Under the pieces are notes generated by a model. It had not been told where the DNA came from. It did no database searches and saw only the letters and a program-made list of their open reading frames with translations. DNA of 64,000 nt from Actinomyces sp. AC-20-1. Its GTDB lineage: Bacteria; Actinomycetota; Actinomycetes; Actinomycetales; Actinomycetaceae. Below are positions 42,958 through 50,934 of this stretch, piece after piece (the stretch's first letter is position 1; the number at the start of each line of letters is the position of its first letter). The DNA lies in contig NZ_JACJVC010000008.1 of assembly GCF_023369555.1 (NCBI RefSeq), forward strand, positions 49,811 to 113,810, in the 5' to 3' direction. The position numbers were made by a program, and so were the translations under genes.

Positions 42958-42990
42958 CTCCCCCGGCCACTTCTGAGATCCTCTGACACC

Positions 42991-44403
42991 GTGAGCCCAA
43001 CCCCCACCGCCCCCGAGCCCGGACCGGCCGCACGACCCGGACCCGCAGCCCGCCCCGGGACCCTGGTGCCGTGGGTCCTGACGGTTCTCGCGTCCCTGGC
43101 CGGGTGGGTCGCCGTCGCCGTCGTCACCCGGCCGTGGGTCGTGTCCGACGACGGCGGTCGCGTCTTCCACCTCGACGCCTGGATCTACCGCGCCGCCGTG
43201 GCGCAGTGGCGCGCGGGCGGGAGCCTGTACGACTGGTGGGCCAACCCTGCCGAGCAGCTGTGGCCCTTCACCTACCCGCCCTTCGCCGCCTGGGTCCTCA
43301 CGCCCCTGGCCCGGGTGGACGACGACCTCTCGCAAGCGCTGCTCACCGTGGCCACACCCGTGGCCGTGGCCGTCACGCTCTGGGCGTGCCTGCGCTGCCT
43401 GCTGCCGGGGGGCCGCGTGCTCAGCGCCGTCGGCCGCGGCCCGGTGCTGCGGCGCCCGGTGCTGCTCGCGGTCGCGGTGCCGTGGCTGACGGCGGCCTCG
43501 GTGGTGCTCGTCGAGCCGGTGCACAAGACGATGGAGTACGGACAGGTCAACGCCGTGCTCATGGCGCTGGTGGCCGTCGACCTGCTCGTGGTGCCCCGGG
43601 GCTCGCGCTGGCGCGGCGTGCTCAATGGCCTGGCGGCGGCCTTCAAGCTCACTCCGGCGATCGCCGTGCTCGTGCTGCTCGCGCGGCGCGAGTGGCGCTC
43701 GACCGCGACGATGGTGGCCAGCGCGCTGGCGGTGACGGCCGGCGCGGCGGTGGTCTCGCCGGCGGAGTCGTGGCGGTTCCTCACCCAGGCGATGTGGGAC
43801 CCCACGCGGGCGGGCCAGGCCGACTACGCCGGCAACCAGAACCTGCGGGCCCTCCTCACGCGGGCCTGGCCCTCGTGGTCAGGGGAGCACGGCTTGTCGC
43901 TGGTGTGGGCCGGGACGGTGGTGGCCGCCGTCATCGGCGCGTGGCTGCTCCTGCGCCGGCTCGAGCGGGTCGGGGAGGTGGGCCCGGGCTGTGCGGGCCG
44001 GGGCCGGGGCCGGGGCCGGGAGGACGGTCCGTCCGGTCGTGGCACGGACGCCGACGCGGGAGAGGGGACGGTGCTGCTGCTCCAGGTGAGCGTCACGATG
44101 GTGCTGGGCCTGCTCGTGTCCCCCATCTCGTGGTCGCACCACTGGGTGTGGGCGGTGCCCGCGCTGGTCGGCCTCGTCGCGGCCGCGCTCCGGTGGGGCC
44201 GCGGCAGCCTGCTCGTGGTCGCCGGGGCCGGGGGCCTCGTGCTCCTCCTGGCGGCGCACTGGTGGTTCACCGAGGGCCACCACCTCGAGCGGGACTGGTC
44301 GTGGTGGCAGCAGCTGCTCGGCTCCTCCTACACGTGGTGGGCGCTGGCAGCGGGCGTCGCCGTCGGGCTCGCCCTGCGCCCCGGCGGTGGTGCCCGGCCA
44401 TAG
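42991..44403 (+). CDS. GT87 polyprenol-phosphate-dependent mannosyltransferase-like membrane protein
   Basis: A 470-residue polytopic GT-C enzyme of the DUF2029/GT87 type that makes envelope lipoglycans in mycobacteria with polyprenyl-phosphomannose. Signs: an acidic pair in the first loop (SDDGGRVFHLDAWIYR), WPFTYPPFAAW, EYGQVNAVLMALVAVD, AAFKLTPAIAVLVLL, AGNQNLRALLTRAW and SPISWSHHWVW. A Gly/Arg low-complexity loop (GRGRGRGREDG) interrupts the later part. It starts with GTG. Tandem array B2 follows. Confidence 0.85.
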   Translation: MSPTPTAPEPGPAARPGPAARPGTLVPWVLTVLASLAGWVAVAVVTRPWVVSDDGGRVFHLDAWIYRAAVAQWRAGGSLYDWWANPAEQLWPFTYPPFAAWVLTPLARVDDDLSQALLTVATPVAVAVTLWACLRCLLPGGRVLSAVGRGPVLRRPVLLAVAVPWLTAASVVLVEPVHKTMEYGQVNAVLMALVAVDLLVVPRGSRWRGVLNGLAAAFKLTPAIAVLVLLARREWRSTATMVASALAVTAGAAVVSPAESWRFLTQAMWDPTRAGQADYAGNQNLRALLTRAWPSWSGEHGLSLVWAGTVVAAVIGAWLLLRRLERVGEVGPGCAGRGRGRGREDGPSGRGTDADAGEGTVLLLQVSVTMVLGLLVSPISWSHHWVWAVPALVGLVAAALRWGRGSLLVVAGAGGLVLLLAAHWWFTEGHHLERDWSWWQQLLGSSYTWWALAAGVAVGLALRPGGGARP

Positions 44404-44472
44404 CTGCCGTCCATCGCTCCCGGCCGCAGCCGCCGGCCTCACGCGCCCGCCAGGAGTGCGCCCCTGCCTCCC

Positions 44473-44619
44473 AGGACAACCCGGCGCGCGCAGGACAACG
44501 TATGCGCTCAAAGACAACCTGGCGCTCCCAGGACAACCTGCTGAGCGCCACCAGGTTGTCCTGGCACACGCACGTTGTCCTGGCGCAGGAAGGTTGTCCT
44601 TGCACGAGCACGTTGTCCA
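44473..44619. repeat. Type B phased inverted array, copy B2 (4+4 boxes)
   Basis: Direct boxes start at 44473, 44492, 44511 and 44530 (AGGACAACC, AGGACAACG, AAGACAACC, AGGACAACC); mirrored boxes start at 44554, 44573, 44592 and 44611 (GGTTGTCCT, CGTTGTCCT, GGTTGTCCT, CGTTGTCCA). The period is exactly 19 bp on both sides, and the centre step is 24 bp. Spacers are unrelated in sequence. It lies between two plus-strand genes. Confidence 0.9.
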
Positions 44620-44668
44620 GGCGCAGGCGGGCCCGCTCAGGCCCGGGCGGGCACCGGCGGGCACCCCA

Positions 44669-44674
44669 TAGGAT
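44669..44674 (+). promoter_or_regulatory. Probable -10 box of the App1-like gene (leaderless)
   Basis: TAGGAT with 6 nt to the GTG at 44681, 49 bp downstream of array B2. Confidence 0.5.
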
Positions 44675-44680
44675 CGAGGC

Positions 44681-45865
44681 GTGCCTCTCTCCGACATCGC
44701 CCGCGCCGCCGAGATCCAGCTGTCCCGCAGCCTCATCCCCTCCCTCAAGGCGATGGGCTGGCGCCCGCGCGTCATCGGCTATGACGGCTACGGCTCCAGC
44801 GCCCCCTCCACCACCGGCGCGCACCACGCCGGAGCCCCCATGGCCCGTGTGCTCGCCCGTATGCTCATGCGCCCGGCCAACGCCCCCGCCGAGGGACCGC
44901 TCTTCCGCTCCATCCCCCGCGAGCTGCCGACGACGCCCGAGCAGGTGCGCGAGCTCGCCGTCGACACCCTCATGGACGCCCAGCGGGGCTGGCGCCAGCT
45001 CATCGACGTGCCGGTTCCCTACCTGCCGGTGACGATCCGCGTGGGCGGGGTGAGCGTGCGCACCCGCGCGGACCAGGGCGGTTACATCGACGTCGTCGTG
45101 CGCGACCACGGCCTGGCCCCCGGCTGGCACGACGTCGAGATCGACGCCGCCGGCGCCGGCACCGTCACCACGCGCGTGCGGATCATCGGGCCCGGTGAGC
45201 GCCTCGGGATCGTGTGCGACATCGACGACACCGCCATGGTGACCGAGGTGCCCCGCGCGCTCATCGCCGCCTGGAACTTCCTGTTCAAGAACGCCTCCAA
45301 CCGCGAGGCGGTGCCGGGGATGGCGCAGCTGCTGGCCCGTGTCGAGGCCGCCCACCCAAACACGCCGGTCATCTTCCTGTCCACCGGCCCGTGGAACGCC
45401 GTGCCGACCCTGCGCTCCTTCTTCGCCCACAACGGCTACCCCCAGGCGCCCAAGCTCATGACGGACTGGGGCCCGAGCGCCACCGGCTGGTTCCGCTCGG
45501 GCATCGAGCACAAGCGCACCGAGCTGCGCCGTCTCATGATCGACCTGCCCGACGTCACCTGGCTGCTCATCGGCGACGACGGCCAGCACGACCCGCTCAT
45601 CTACTCAGAGGTGGTTCGTGAGCACTCCAACCGCGTCGCGGCGGTCGCCATCCGGCGCCTGTCCCAGAAGGAGCAGGTGCTCGCCGGGGCGCAGATCGCG
45701 CACCCCATGGGCCTGGGCTACGAGGCGCGCACCCTCGCCGAGGCGGACGTGCCCGTGGTGACCGGGCGCGACGGCTTCGAGCTCGCGCGCCTGCTGCCGC
45801 CCTGGATCGTCGGCGGCCAGGCGGGGGGCTGGACAGCGGACCAGGCGGAGGGCGTCACAGGCTGA
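44681..45865 (+). CDS. App1-domain (DUF2183) phosphatase-like protein
   Basis: A 394-residue protein with the HAD-like App1 catalytic motif DIDDTAMVTEVP (DxDxT) at about 185-196, the downstream VIFLSTGPWNAVPTL and TWLLIGDDGQHDPLIY segments, and a beta-sandwich N-terminal part. Yeast App1 is a phosphatidate phosphatase; bacterial members are uncharacterised, so a phospholipid phosphatase is a family-based guess. It starts with GTG and a leaderless-type promoter, and its end overlaps the convergent VIT gene by 11 bp. Confidence 0.85.
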   Translation: MPLSDIARAAEIQLSRSLIPSLKAMGWRPRVIGYDGYGSSAPSTTGAHHAGAPMARVLARMLMRPANAPAEGPLFRSIPRELPTTPEQVRELAVDTLMDAQRGWRQLIDVPVPYLPVTIRVGGVSVRTRADQGGYIDVVVRDHGLAPGWHDVEIDAAGAGTVTTRVRIIGPGERLGIVCDIDDTAMVTEVPRALIAAWNFLFKNASNREAVPGMAQLLARVEAAHPNTPVIFLSTGPWNAVPTLRSFFAHNGYPQAPKLMTDWGPSATGWFRSGIEHKRTELRRLMIDLPDVTWLLIGDDGQHDPLIYSEVVREHSNRVAAVAIRRLSQKEQVLAGAQIAHPMGLGYEARTLAEADVPVVTGRDGFELARLLPPWIVGGQAGGWTADQAEGVTG

Positions 45866-46541
45866 CGCCGATGAGGTGGCCGATCGCCCAGGTGACGGCC
45901 ATGGCCAGCGCGCCGCCCACCATGTTGCGCACCACCGCCGGCCTCACGGGGGACCTGCCCAGGCGGGCGGAGACGGCGCCGGTGAGCGCGAGGGCGAGCA
46001 GCACGGCGCCCGCCGTGGCGGCAACCTTCCAGGGGCCGGGGGCGGCCAGGACGAGGGCGAGCGGCAGCAGTGAGCCCAGCACGAAGCTGACGGCGGAGGA
46101 GAAGGCGGCCTGCCAGGCGCTCGTGAGGGCCCCGGGGTCGCGCCCCTCGCGCTCGGACTGGGCCCGCTCGGCGTCGGTCTGGGTGGAGACGGAGACGTAC
46201 TCCCCGGCGCTCATGGAGAAGGCCCCGGCCAGGACGCCGGCCACGCCCGCGACGAGGATCGCCCGGTTGTCCCCGGGCGCGGCGGCGGCGACGCCGATGA
46301 CGAGGCCCGCAACGGAGACGATGCCGTCGTTGGCCCCCAGGACCCCGGCGCGCAGCCAGTTGAGGCGGGCGGCGAGGTCCTCACCCTCCTCGGGCTCGGC
46401 GGACGCCCGCGAGCCCCGCTCCCGGCCGCTGCCGGCGCGCAGGTCGAGCGGGCCCGTCCAGGGCGCACGGGCGTCGAGGTGCGTCACCGTCACCTCGTCG
46501 GAGGCGGTGGGGGTCGCGGGGATCGTCTCGGGAGTCAGCAC
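45855..46541 (-). CDS. VIT1/CCC1-family Fe/Mn transporter
   Basis: A 228-residue membrane protein. After a polar 60-residue N-terminus comes ARLNWLRAGVLGANDGIVSVAGLVIGVAAA, the VIT1 first helix, then GAFSMSAGEYVSVSTQTDAERAQ with the metal-binding acidic loop and three further helices. It probably exports or stores iron or manganese. GTG 46541 is chosen because TACCAT ends 6 nt upstream. An inverted repeat GGTAAGA/TCTTACC flanks the promoter, so metal-dependent repression is plausible. Confidence 0.87.
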   Translation of the reverse strand: MLTPETIPATPTASDEVTVTHLDARAPWTGPLDLRAGSGRERGSRASAEPEEGEDLAARLNWLRAGVLGANDGIVSVAGLVIGVAAAAPGDNRAILVAGVAGVLAGAFSMSAGEYVSVSTQTDAERAQSEREGRDPGALTSAWQAAFSSAVSFVLGSLLPLALVLAAPGPWKVAATAGAVLLALALTGAVSARLGRSPVRPAVVRNMVGGALAMAVTWAIGHLIGVSL

Positions 46542-46549
46542 CAGACAAT

Positions 46550-46593
46550 GGTAAGAACGATTAATCCGCGCGTATAGCAAAGAAAGTCTTACC
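46550..46593 (-). promoter_or_regulatory. Promoter and candidate operator of the VIT gene
   Basis: Minus-strand -10 box TACCAT (46548-46553) lies inside the proximal arm of a 7-bp perfect inverted repeat GGTAAGA (46550-46556)/TCTTACC (46587-46593). The arms are 30 bp apart, enclosing an AT-rich stretch. The distal arm region loosely resembles a DtxR/MntR box. Confidence 0.45.
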
Positions 46594-46640
46594 TCAGGAA
46601 GTGGCGCCTTTCCTCGCCGCGCCCCCGCAGGCGCTCCCGG

Positions 46641-46646
46641 TAGGCT
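46641..46646 (+). promoter_or_regulatory. Probable -10 box of the YtxH-like gene
   Basis: TAGGCT followed by a leader of about 55 nt that ends in an AGGAGG ribosome site. Confidence 0.35.
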
Positions 46647-46707
46647 GGGGCCAGAGACGCGCGGACGCCGTCGGCGCACCCGCACCACGCAACCACAGGA
46701 GGTCCGC

Positions 46708-47019
46708 ATGGCCAGCAAGCTCCCCTTCATCCTCGGCCTCGGCGCCGGCTACGTCCTCGGCACGCGCGCCGGCCGCGCGCAGTACGAGCGCATCAAGGCC
46801 GCCGCCTCGCGCGTCACCGAGCAGCCCTTCGTGCGCGAGAAGGTCGACGCCGCCACCACCCGCGCCTCCTCCTTCGTGCGCCAGCAGGGCGAGGTCGTCA
46901 CCGACAAGGTGGCCGACGCCGTCAAGGAGACCCTCTTCGGCGGGCGCACCCGCACCGGGGAGCCGGCCGAGGCCCCCGAGCCCATCCACGTCGACGAGGC
47001 CCAGGTCCGCTCCGTCTGA
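46708..47019 (+). CDS. YtxH-like small stress/membrane protein
   Basis: A 103-residue protein. The short hydrophobic N-terminus (KLPFILGLGAGYVLGTRAGRAQYERIK) is the YtxH-type glycine-zipper motif, followed by an amphipathic helical, charge-rich region and an acidic tail. The ATG has AGGAGG 7 nt upstream. YtxH proteins are general-stress, membrane-associated proteins in Firmicutes. Its last codons are duplicated immediately after the stop (see the repeat at 47007-47040). Confidence 0.8.
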   Translation: MASKLPFILGLGAGYVLGTRAGRAQYERIKAAASRVTEQPFVREKVDAATTRASSFVRQQGEVVTDKVADAVKETLFGGRTRTGEPAEAPEPIHVDEAQVRSV

Positions 47020-47040
47020 GGTCAGCCCGCTCCGTCTGAG
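47007..47040 (+). repeat. 20-bp tandem duplication at the YtxH-like stop
   Basis: CCGCTCCGTCTGAG at 47007-47020, carrying the end of the gene and its TGA, is repeated at 47027-47040. Confidence 0.55.
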
Positions 47041-47135
47041 ACCTGCCCGCGGGCACCCGCCCCGCCTGAGGCCCCTCCTGAGGCCCCGCATCGCGGCACC
47101 GCGAGCGCCCACGGCACTCACAGCACCCGCAGCGC

Positions 47136-48041
47136 TCACCGGTCCTCGGGGTCCAGCGGCCGGTAGCGCCAGCCCGGCCGTACCGTCCGGCCCGGCCGCG
47201 CTGCCTCTGCCGCCTCCGCCGTCGCCGCCCACCGGGGCCGCAGCATGAGGGCACGACGCCAGCCCGAGGCCGAGGTCCCACCGCTGTCCGCCACCGCGGT
47301 CCCCGGCACCCGCAGGCGCCTGGCGCCGGACGTCAGCCGGGTCCGACGCCGCCGCTCGCGCTCGCGCTCGACCTCCTCCATCACCGGCAGGCGCCAGGAG
47401 CGCCAGTAGGCGAGCAGGCAGGTGCCCGCCCCCACGAGCGTGGAGGCGAGCATCGCGTAGGCGTCCGGCACCCCCGACAGCACGAGGGAGACCTCCGTGG
47501 CCGCCGAGCACAGGGCCGGCACGGCGTAGAGCTTGTTCCCGCCGAAGACGGCCGGAGTCTCCCCCACGGAGACGTCGCGGATCATCGAGCCACCGACGGC
47601 GGTGAGGCAGCCCAGCAGCAGGGCCGGCATGACCCCCAGCCCGTTGGCCAGGGCCTTGGAGGCCCCGGTGGCGGCCCACGTGCCCAGCACGACGGCGTCG
47701 GCGACGACGAGGAAGCGGCGCGCCGGGCGCGAGCGGAAGGGCAGCCACCAGGCGATGAGCGCGCCCGCGCAAGCCGTGTACAGGTAGTAGGGGTCGGTGA
47801 GCGCGTAGGGCGGGCCGGCCTGGATCATGACGTCTCGCAGGATCCCGCCCGCGGTGGCGGTGAGCATGGCGAGGACGACGAATCCCACCATGTCGAAGTT
47901 CTTGCGGCGCGCGATGAGCCCGCCGAGGATGCCGTTGAGCAGAACCCCGCACAGGTCGACGGCGCGGAAGGTGCTGGGCAGGGCGTCGGGGACGGGCAGG
48001 TCCACGACGGCGGGCAGGCAGGAGGCCACGGCGCACAGCAC
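47136..48041 (-). CDS. TRIC/UPF0126 membrane channel protein
   Basis: A protein of about 301 residues with two tandem copies of the three-helix UPF0126 (TRIC) unit: LCGVLLNGILGGLIARRKNFDMVGFVVLAMLTATAGGILRDVM, then VADAVVLGTWAATGASKALANGLGVMPALLLGCLTAVGGSMIRDVSVGETPAVF. GG-RD in each unit is typical of these trimeric cation (or glycine) channels. A basic, disordered tail of about 80 residues follows. GTG 48041 is a likely start, GTG 48029 an alternative; the long upstream open frame overlaps the divergent CDF gene and is not coding. Confidence 0.83.
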   Translation of the reverse strand: MLCAVASCLPAVVDLPVPDALPSTFRAVDLCGVLLNGILGGLIARRKNFDMVGFVVLAMLTATAGGILRDVMIQAGPPYALTDPYYLYTACAGALIAWWLPFRSRPARRFLVVADAVVLGTWAATGASKALANGLGVMPALLLGCLTAVGGSMIRDVSVGETPAVFGGNKLYAVPALCSAATEVSLVLSGVPDAYAMLASTLVGAGTCLLAYWRSWRLPVMEEVERERERRRRTRLTSGARRLRVPGTAVADSGGTSASGWRRALMLRPRWAATAEAAEAARPGRTVRPGWRYRPLDPEDR

Positions 48042-48224
48042 GGGCTGAACTCTACGGAGGCACCGGGCGGCGGTGCCAACGCTCCGGGCGAGGCCGGCTT
48101 CCAGCCACCCTGCCTCCCCACCCATACCGCCCGGCCCACGCCGGCCCGGCTCACACTGCCCCCGCTTCCGGGGCCCCGAAACCCTGATTCGGTCCGGCCG
48201 GGACCCAGGGCCCAGACTGCGGTC

Positions 48225-49142
48225 ATGTCCTCCCCCAGGTACGCGCCCCCCAAGGACCTGAGCGCCTACGCCTGGCTGTCCGTCGCGGCGGCCGTGACGA
48301 CCATCGCCCTCAAGGCAGGGGCCGCCTGGATGACCGGCTCGGTGGGCCTGCTCTCCGACGCCACCGAGTCGCTGGTCAACCTCGTCGCCGCGGTCGTCGC
48401 GCTCATCGTCCTCAAGGTCTCGATCCGCCCGGCGGACGAGGACCACCAGTTCGGGCACTCCAAGGCCGAGTACCTCTCCGCCGTCGTCGAGGGCGCCCTC
48501 ATCTTCGTGGCAGCCGCCTTCATCATCGTCTCCGCGGTCGAGCGGGTCCTCACGCCCGTCATGCCCGAGAGGCTGGGAGTGGGCCTGGCCGTCAGCGTCG
48601 TCGCCTCCGTCATCAACGCCGTCGTCGCAGCGGTGCTCTACCGCACCGGACGCGCGGAGCGCTCGGCGACCCTCGTGGCCGACGCCACGCACCTGGCGAC
48701 GGACGTCATGACCTCGGTGGCGGTGCTGTTCGGCGTGGGCCTCGTGGCCGTGTTCCAGTCCCCGGTGCTGGACGCCGTCGTCGCGCTCGGTGCGGGCCTC
48801 AACATCATGTGGACGGGCTTCCGCCTGCTGTCGGAGTCCGTCGCGGGGCTCATGGACGTCGCCCCGTCCGCGGAGGCGCTGGCGGCGATCAACGCGGTCC
48901 TCGACGGACACCGGGTCGAGGGGCGGGTGGACTTCCACGCGGTGCGGGTGCGCGAGGCCGGCAACCGGCGCTTCGCTCACGTGCACGTGCTCGTGCCGGG
49001 GGCGTGGACGGTCAAGGAGGGGCACGACTTCACCGAGGAGCTCATCGACGAGCTCGTGGCGGCCGACCCCAGCCTGCGGGTCTCGGCGCACCTGGAGCCC
49101 ATCGAGGACCCGCGCTCCTACGACGACGTCGACGACGTCTGA
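48225..49142 (+). CDS. Cation diffusion facilitator (CDF) family transporter
   Basis: A 305-residue metal/proton antiporter for Zn, Mn, Fe or similar. It shows VGLLSDATESLVNLVAAVVAL (the metal-site D...N helix), DHQFGHSKAEYLSAVVEG, TLVADATHLATDVMTSVAVLFGVGLV with the HxxxD metal pair, and a C-terminal cytoplasmic domain with RRFAHVHVLVPGAWTVKEGHDFTEELIDEL. Six helices. CAGACT ends 6 nt before the ATG. It is divergent from the TRIC gene and convergent with the ABC pair. Confidence 0.93.
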   Translation: MSSPRYAPPKDLSAYAWLSVAAAVTTIALKAGAAWMTGSVGLLSDATESLVNLVAAVVALIVLKVSIRPADEDHQFGHSKAEYLSAVVEGALIFVAAAFIIVSAVERVLTPVMPERLGVGLAVSVVASVINAVVAAVLYRTGRAERSATLVADATHLATDVMTSVAVLFGVGLVAVFQSPVLDAVVALGAGLNIMWTGFRLLSESVAGLMDVAPSAEALAAINAVLDGHRVEGRVDFHAVRVREAGNRRFAHVHVLVPGAWTVKEGHDFTEELIDELVAADPSLRVSAHLEPIEDPRSYDDVDDV

Positions 49143-49145
49143 GCC

Positions 49146-50930
49146 TCAGGCCCGCTCGCGCTCACGCAGCCGCCGCAGCGGCCCGTCGACGGCGAGCAGC
49201 GCCTCGGGCGCGCCGGCCTGCACCAGGCGGCCGGAGTCGAGGACGACGACGTGGTCCGCCTCCCCCACCCGGCCCAGGCGGTGGGTGATCTCGATGACGG
49301 TCGCCCCGGTCAGGCGCTCGCGCACCGCCCGGCGCACGCGCCCCTCGAGCTCGGGGTCGAGGTGGCTCGTGAACTCGTCGAGCACGAGGACGCCGGGCCG
49401 GGCGAGCAGGGCGCACGCCAGGGACAGGCGCTGGCGCTGCCCGCCGGAGACGGAGGCGCCACGCTCGCCGATGAGCGTGTCGTAGCCCTCCTCCATGACC
49501 AGGACCTCGTCGTGGACGCCGGCTGCCCGGCAGGCATCCTCCACCTCCTCCTGGGTGGCGTCCGGGCGGGCCAGTCGCACGTTGTCCGCGACGGAGGCGC
49601 GGAACAGGTGGGCCCTCTGGGACACGAGGGCGACCTCGCGGCGCAGGGAGTCGGCGGTGAGGGAGCGCAGGTCGTGGCCGTCCACGAGCACCCGCCCGCC
49701 GGTGGGGTCGTCGAAGCGCAGGGCGAGGTTCGCCAGGGTGGTCTTGCCGGAGCCGGAGACCCCCACGAGGCAGGTCCACCGTCCCGCCGCCGCAGTGAGG
49801 GACACGCCGGCCAGGGCCCGCCCGCGGGCGCCGGGGTAGGCGTAGGAGACGTCCTCCCAGACGACCTCGTGGGCGCCGGCGCCGACCAGCTCGGTCCCGC
49901 CGTCGGGCACCTCGACGGGGGCGTGGACCACCTCGTGCACGCGCTCAGCGGAGGCGAAGGAGGCGTTGAGGGAGGCGGCGAACTCCTCGACGCCGCGCAC
50001 CGTCTCCGTCAGGCGCAGGACGGCGGCGGCGCTGGCCGCGAGCACGGCCGGGCTCAGCGCGCCCTGCTCGACGGCGGGAGCCCCGACGGCGAGCACGGCC
50101 AGGGGGCCGGCCAGGACGAGGAGCTGCACGGCGCCGCGGCGCGCGGCGGCCCAGACGGTGGAGGCCCGCCCGGCGGCGGCGACGGCGTCGTCCAGCTCTC
50201 GCATCTGGGCCAGCCGCTCGCTGGTGCGCCCGTAGCCGACGACCTCGGCCAGGCCCTGCACGGAGTCGGTGACGTGCTGGGTGAGGACGGCGCGGGCGGC
50301 CACCACCTCGCGCGAGGAGCGCAGGGAGCGGCGCCAGCCGGCCAGCGGCACGAGCAGGGTCGCGGTGAGCAGGAGGGGCAGGGCGGTGAGCGCCAGGGCC
50401 CAGGAGGCGCGGGCGCCGATGACGAGCAGGACGGTCGTCGGCACGATGACGGCGGAGACCATGGGGGCGAAGGTGTGGGCGAAGAAGACCTCGATGCGGT
50501 CCACGTCCTTGGTGGAGCGGGCCAGCAGGTCGCCGGAGCGGGAGGTCGCCATGACGCGCGGCGCGCGCGGGATGAGGGCGCGGAAGATCTCGGCGCGCAG
50601 GAGCTCGAGGGCCTTGAAGGCGACGAGGTGGCCGAGGAGCTGCTCGCCGTAGCGCAGGAGGGCCTTGGCCAGGCTCATGGCGGCCATGGCGCCGACGACG
50701 ACCCACAGCGACGGCAGGGAGGCCCCGGTGGCGAGGGCGGTGGCGGTGCGCACGACCGCCGCGGCGGCGAGGGCGAACAGGCCGACGCCGAGCAGCAGGT
50801 CGGCGACGCGGCAGGCGGTGGAGGCCAGCAGCGGGGCGAGGACGGGGCGGGTGACCCGCAGGAGCCAGGCGATGAGCTCACGGCGGGTGGGGGCCGGGGC
50901 GACGGGGGCGGCGGAGGGGGTGCGGCTCAT
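49146..50930 (-). CDS. ABC exporter-fold subunit B (TMD-NBD), second of a pair
   Basis: A 594-residue fused permease/ATPase with six helices and then an ATPase domain: Walker A GVSGSGKTT, Q-loop VALVSQRAHLF, signature VSGGQRQR, Walker B LVLDEFTSHLD (Phe after the catalytic Glu, unusual for the common DEP), H-loop ITHR. The ATG at 50930 lies 4 bp after the upstream subunit's stop. The pair resembles CydDC or IrtAB/YbtPQ heterodimers. Given the iron-box-like site upstream of the first gene, a siderophore-import or haem/thiol role is inferred, not proved. Confidence 0.88.
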   Translation of the reverse strand: MSRTPSAAPVAPAPTRRELIAWLLRVTRPVLAPLLASTACRVADLLLGVGLFALAAAAVVRTATALATGASLPSLWVVVGAMAAMSLAKALLRYGEQLLGHLVAFKALELLRAEIFRALIPRAPRVMATSRSGDLLARSTKDVDRIEVFFAHTFAPMVSAVIVPTTVLLVIGARASWALALTALPLLLTATLLVPLAGWRRSLRSSREVVAARAVLTQHVTDSVQGLAEVVGYGRTSERLAQMRELDDAVAAAGRASTVWAAARRGAVQLLVLAGPLAVLAVGAPAVEQGALSPAVLAASAAAVLRLTETVRGVEEFAASLNASFASAERVHEVVHAPVEVPDGGTELVGAGAHEVVWEDVSYAYPGARGRALAGVSLTAAAGRWTCLVGVSGSGKTTLANLALRFDDPTGGRVLVDGHDLRSLTADSLRREVALVSQRAHLFRASVADNVRLARPDATQEEVEDACRAAGVHDEVLVMEEGYDTLIGERGASVSGGQRQRLSLACALLARPGVLVLDEFTSHLDPELEGRVRRAVRERLTGATVIEITHRLGRVGEADHVVVLDSGRLVQAGAPEALLAVDGPLRRLRERERA

Positions 50931-50934
50931 GGGC

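Noticed and set aside
44473..44619. CRISPR array
   Set aside because: Repeats are only 9 bp, spacers are 10 bp, the second half is inverted, and no cas genes are present.
43824..45589. Minus-strand frames across array B2
   Set aside because: They are antisense to two strong genes, and translation of the array gives meaningless repeats.
47136..49091. 651-codon frame spanning the TRIC-like gene and the CDF gene
   Set aside because: The upper part is antisense to the well-supported CDF gene and is rich in His/Arg/Gly, typical of shadow frames.
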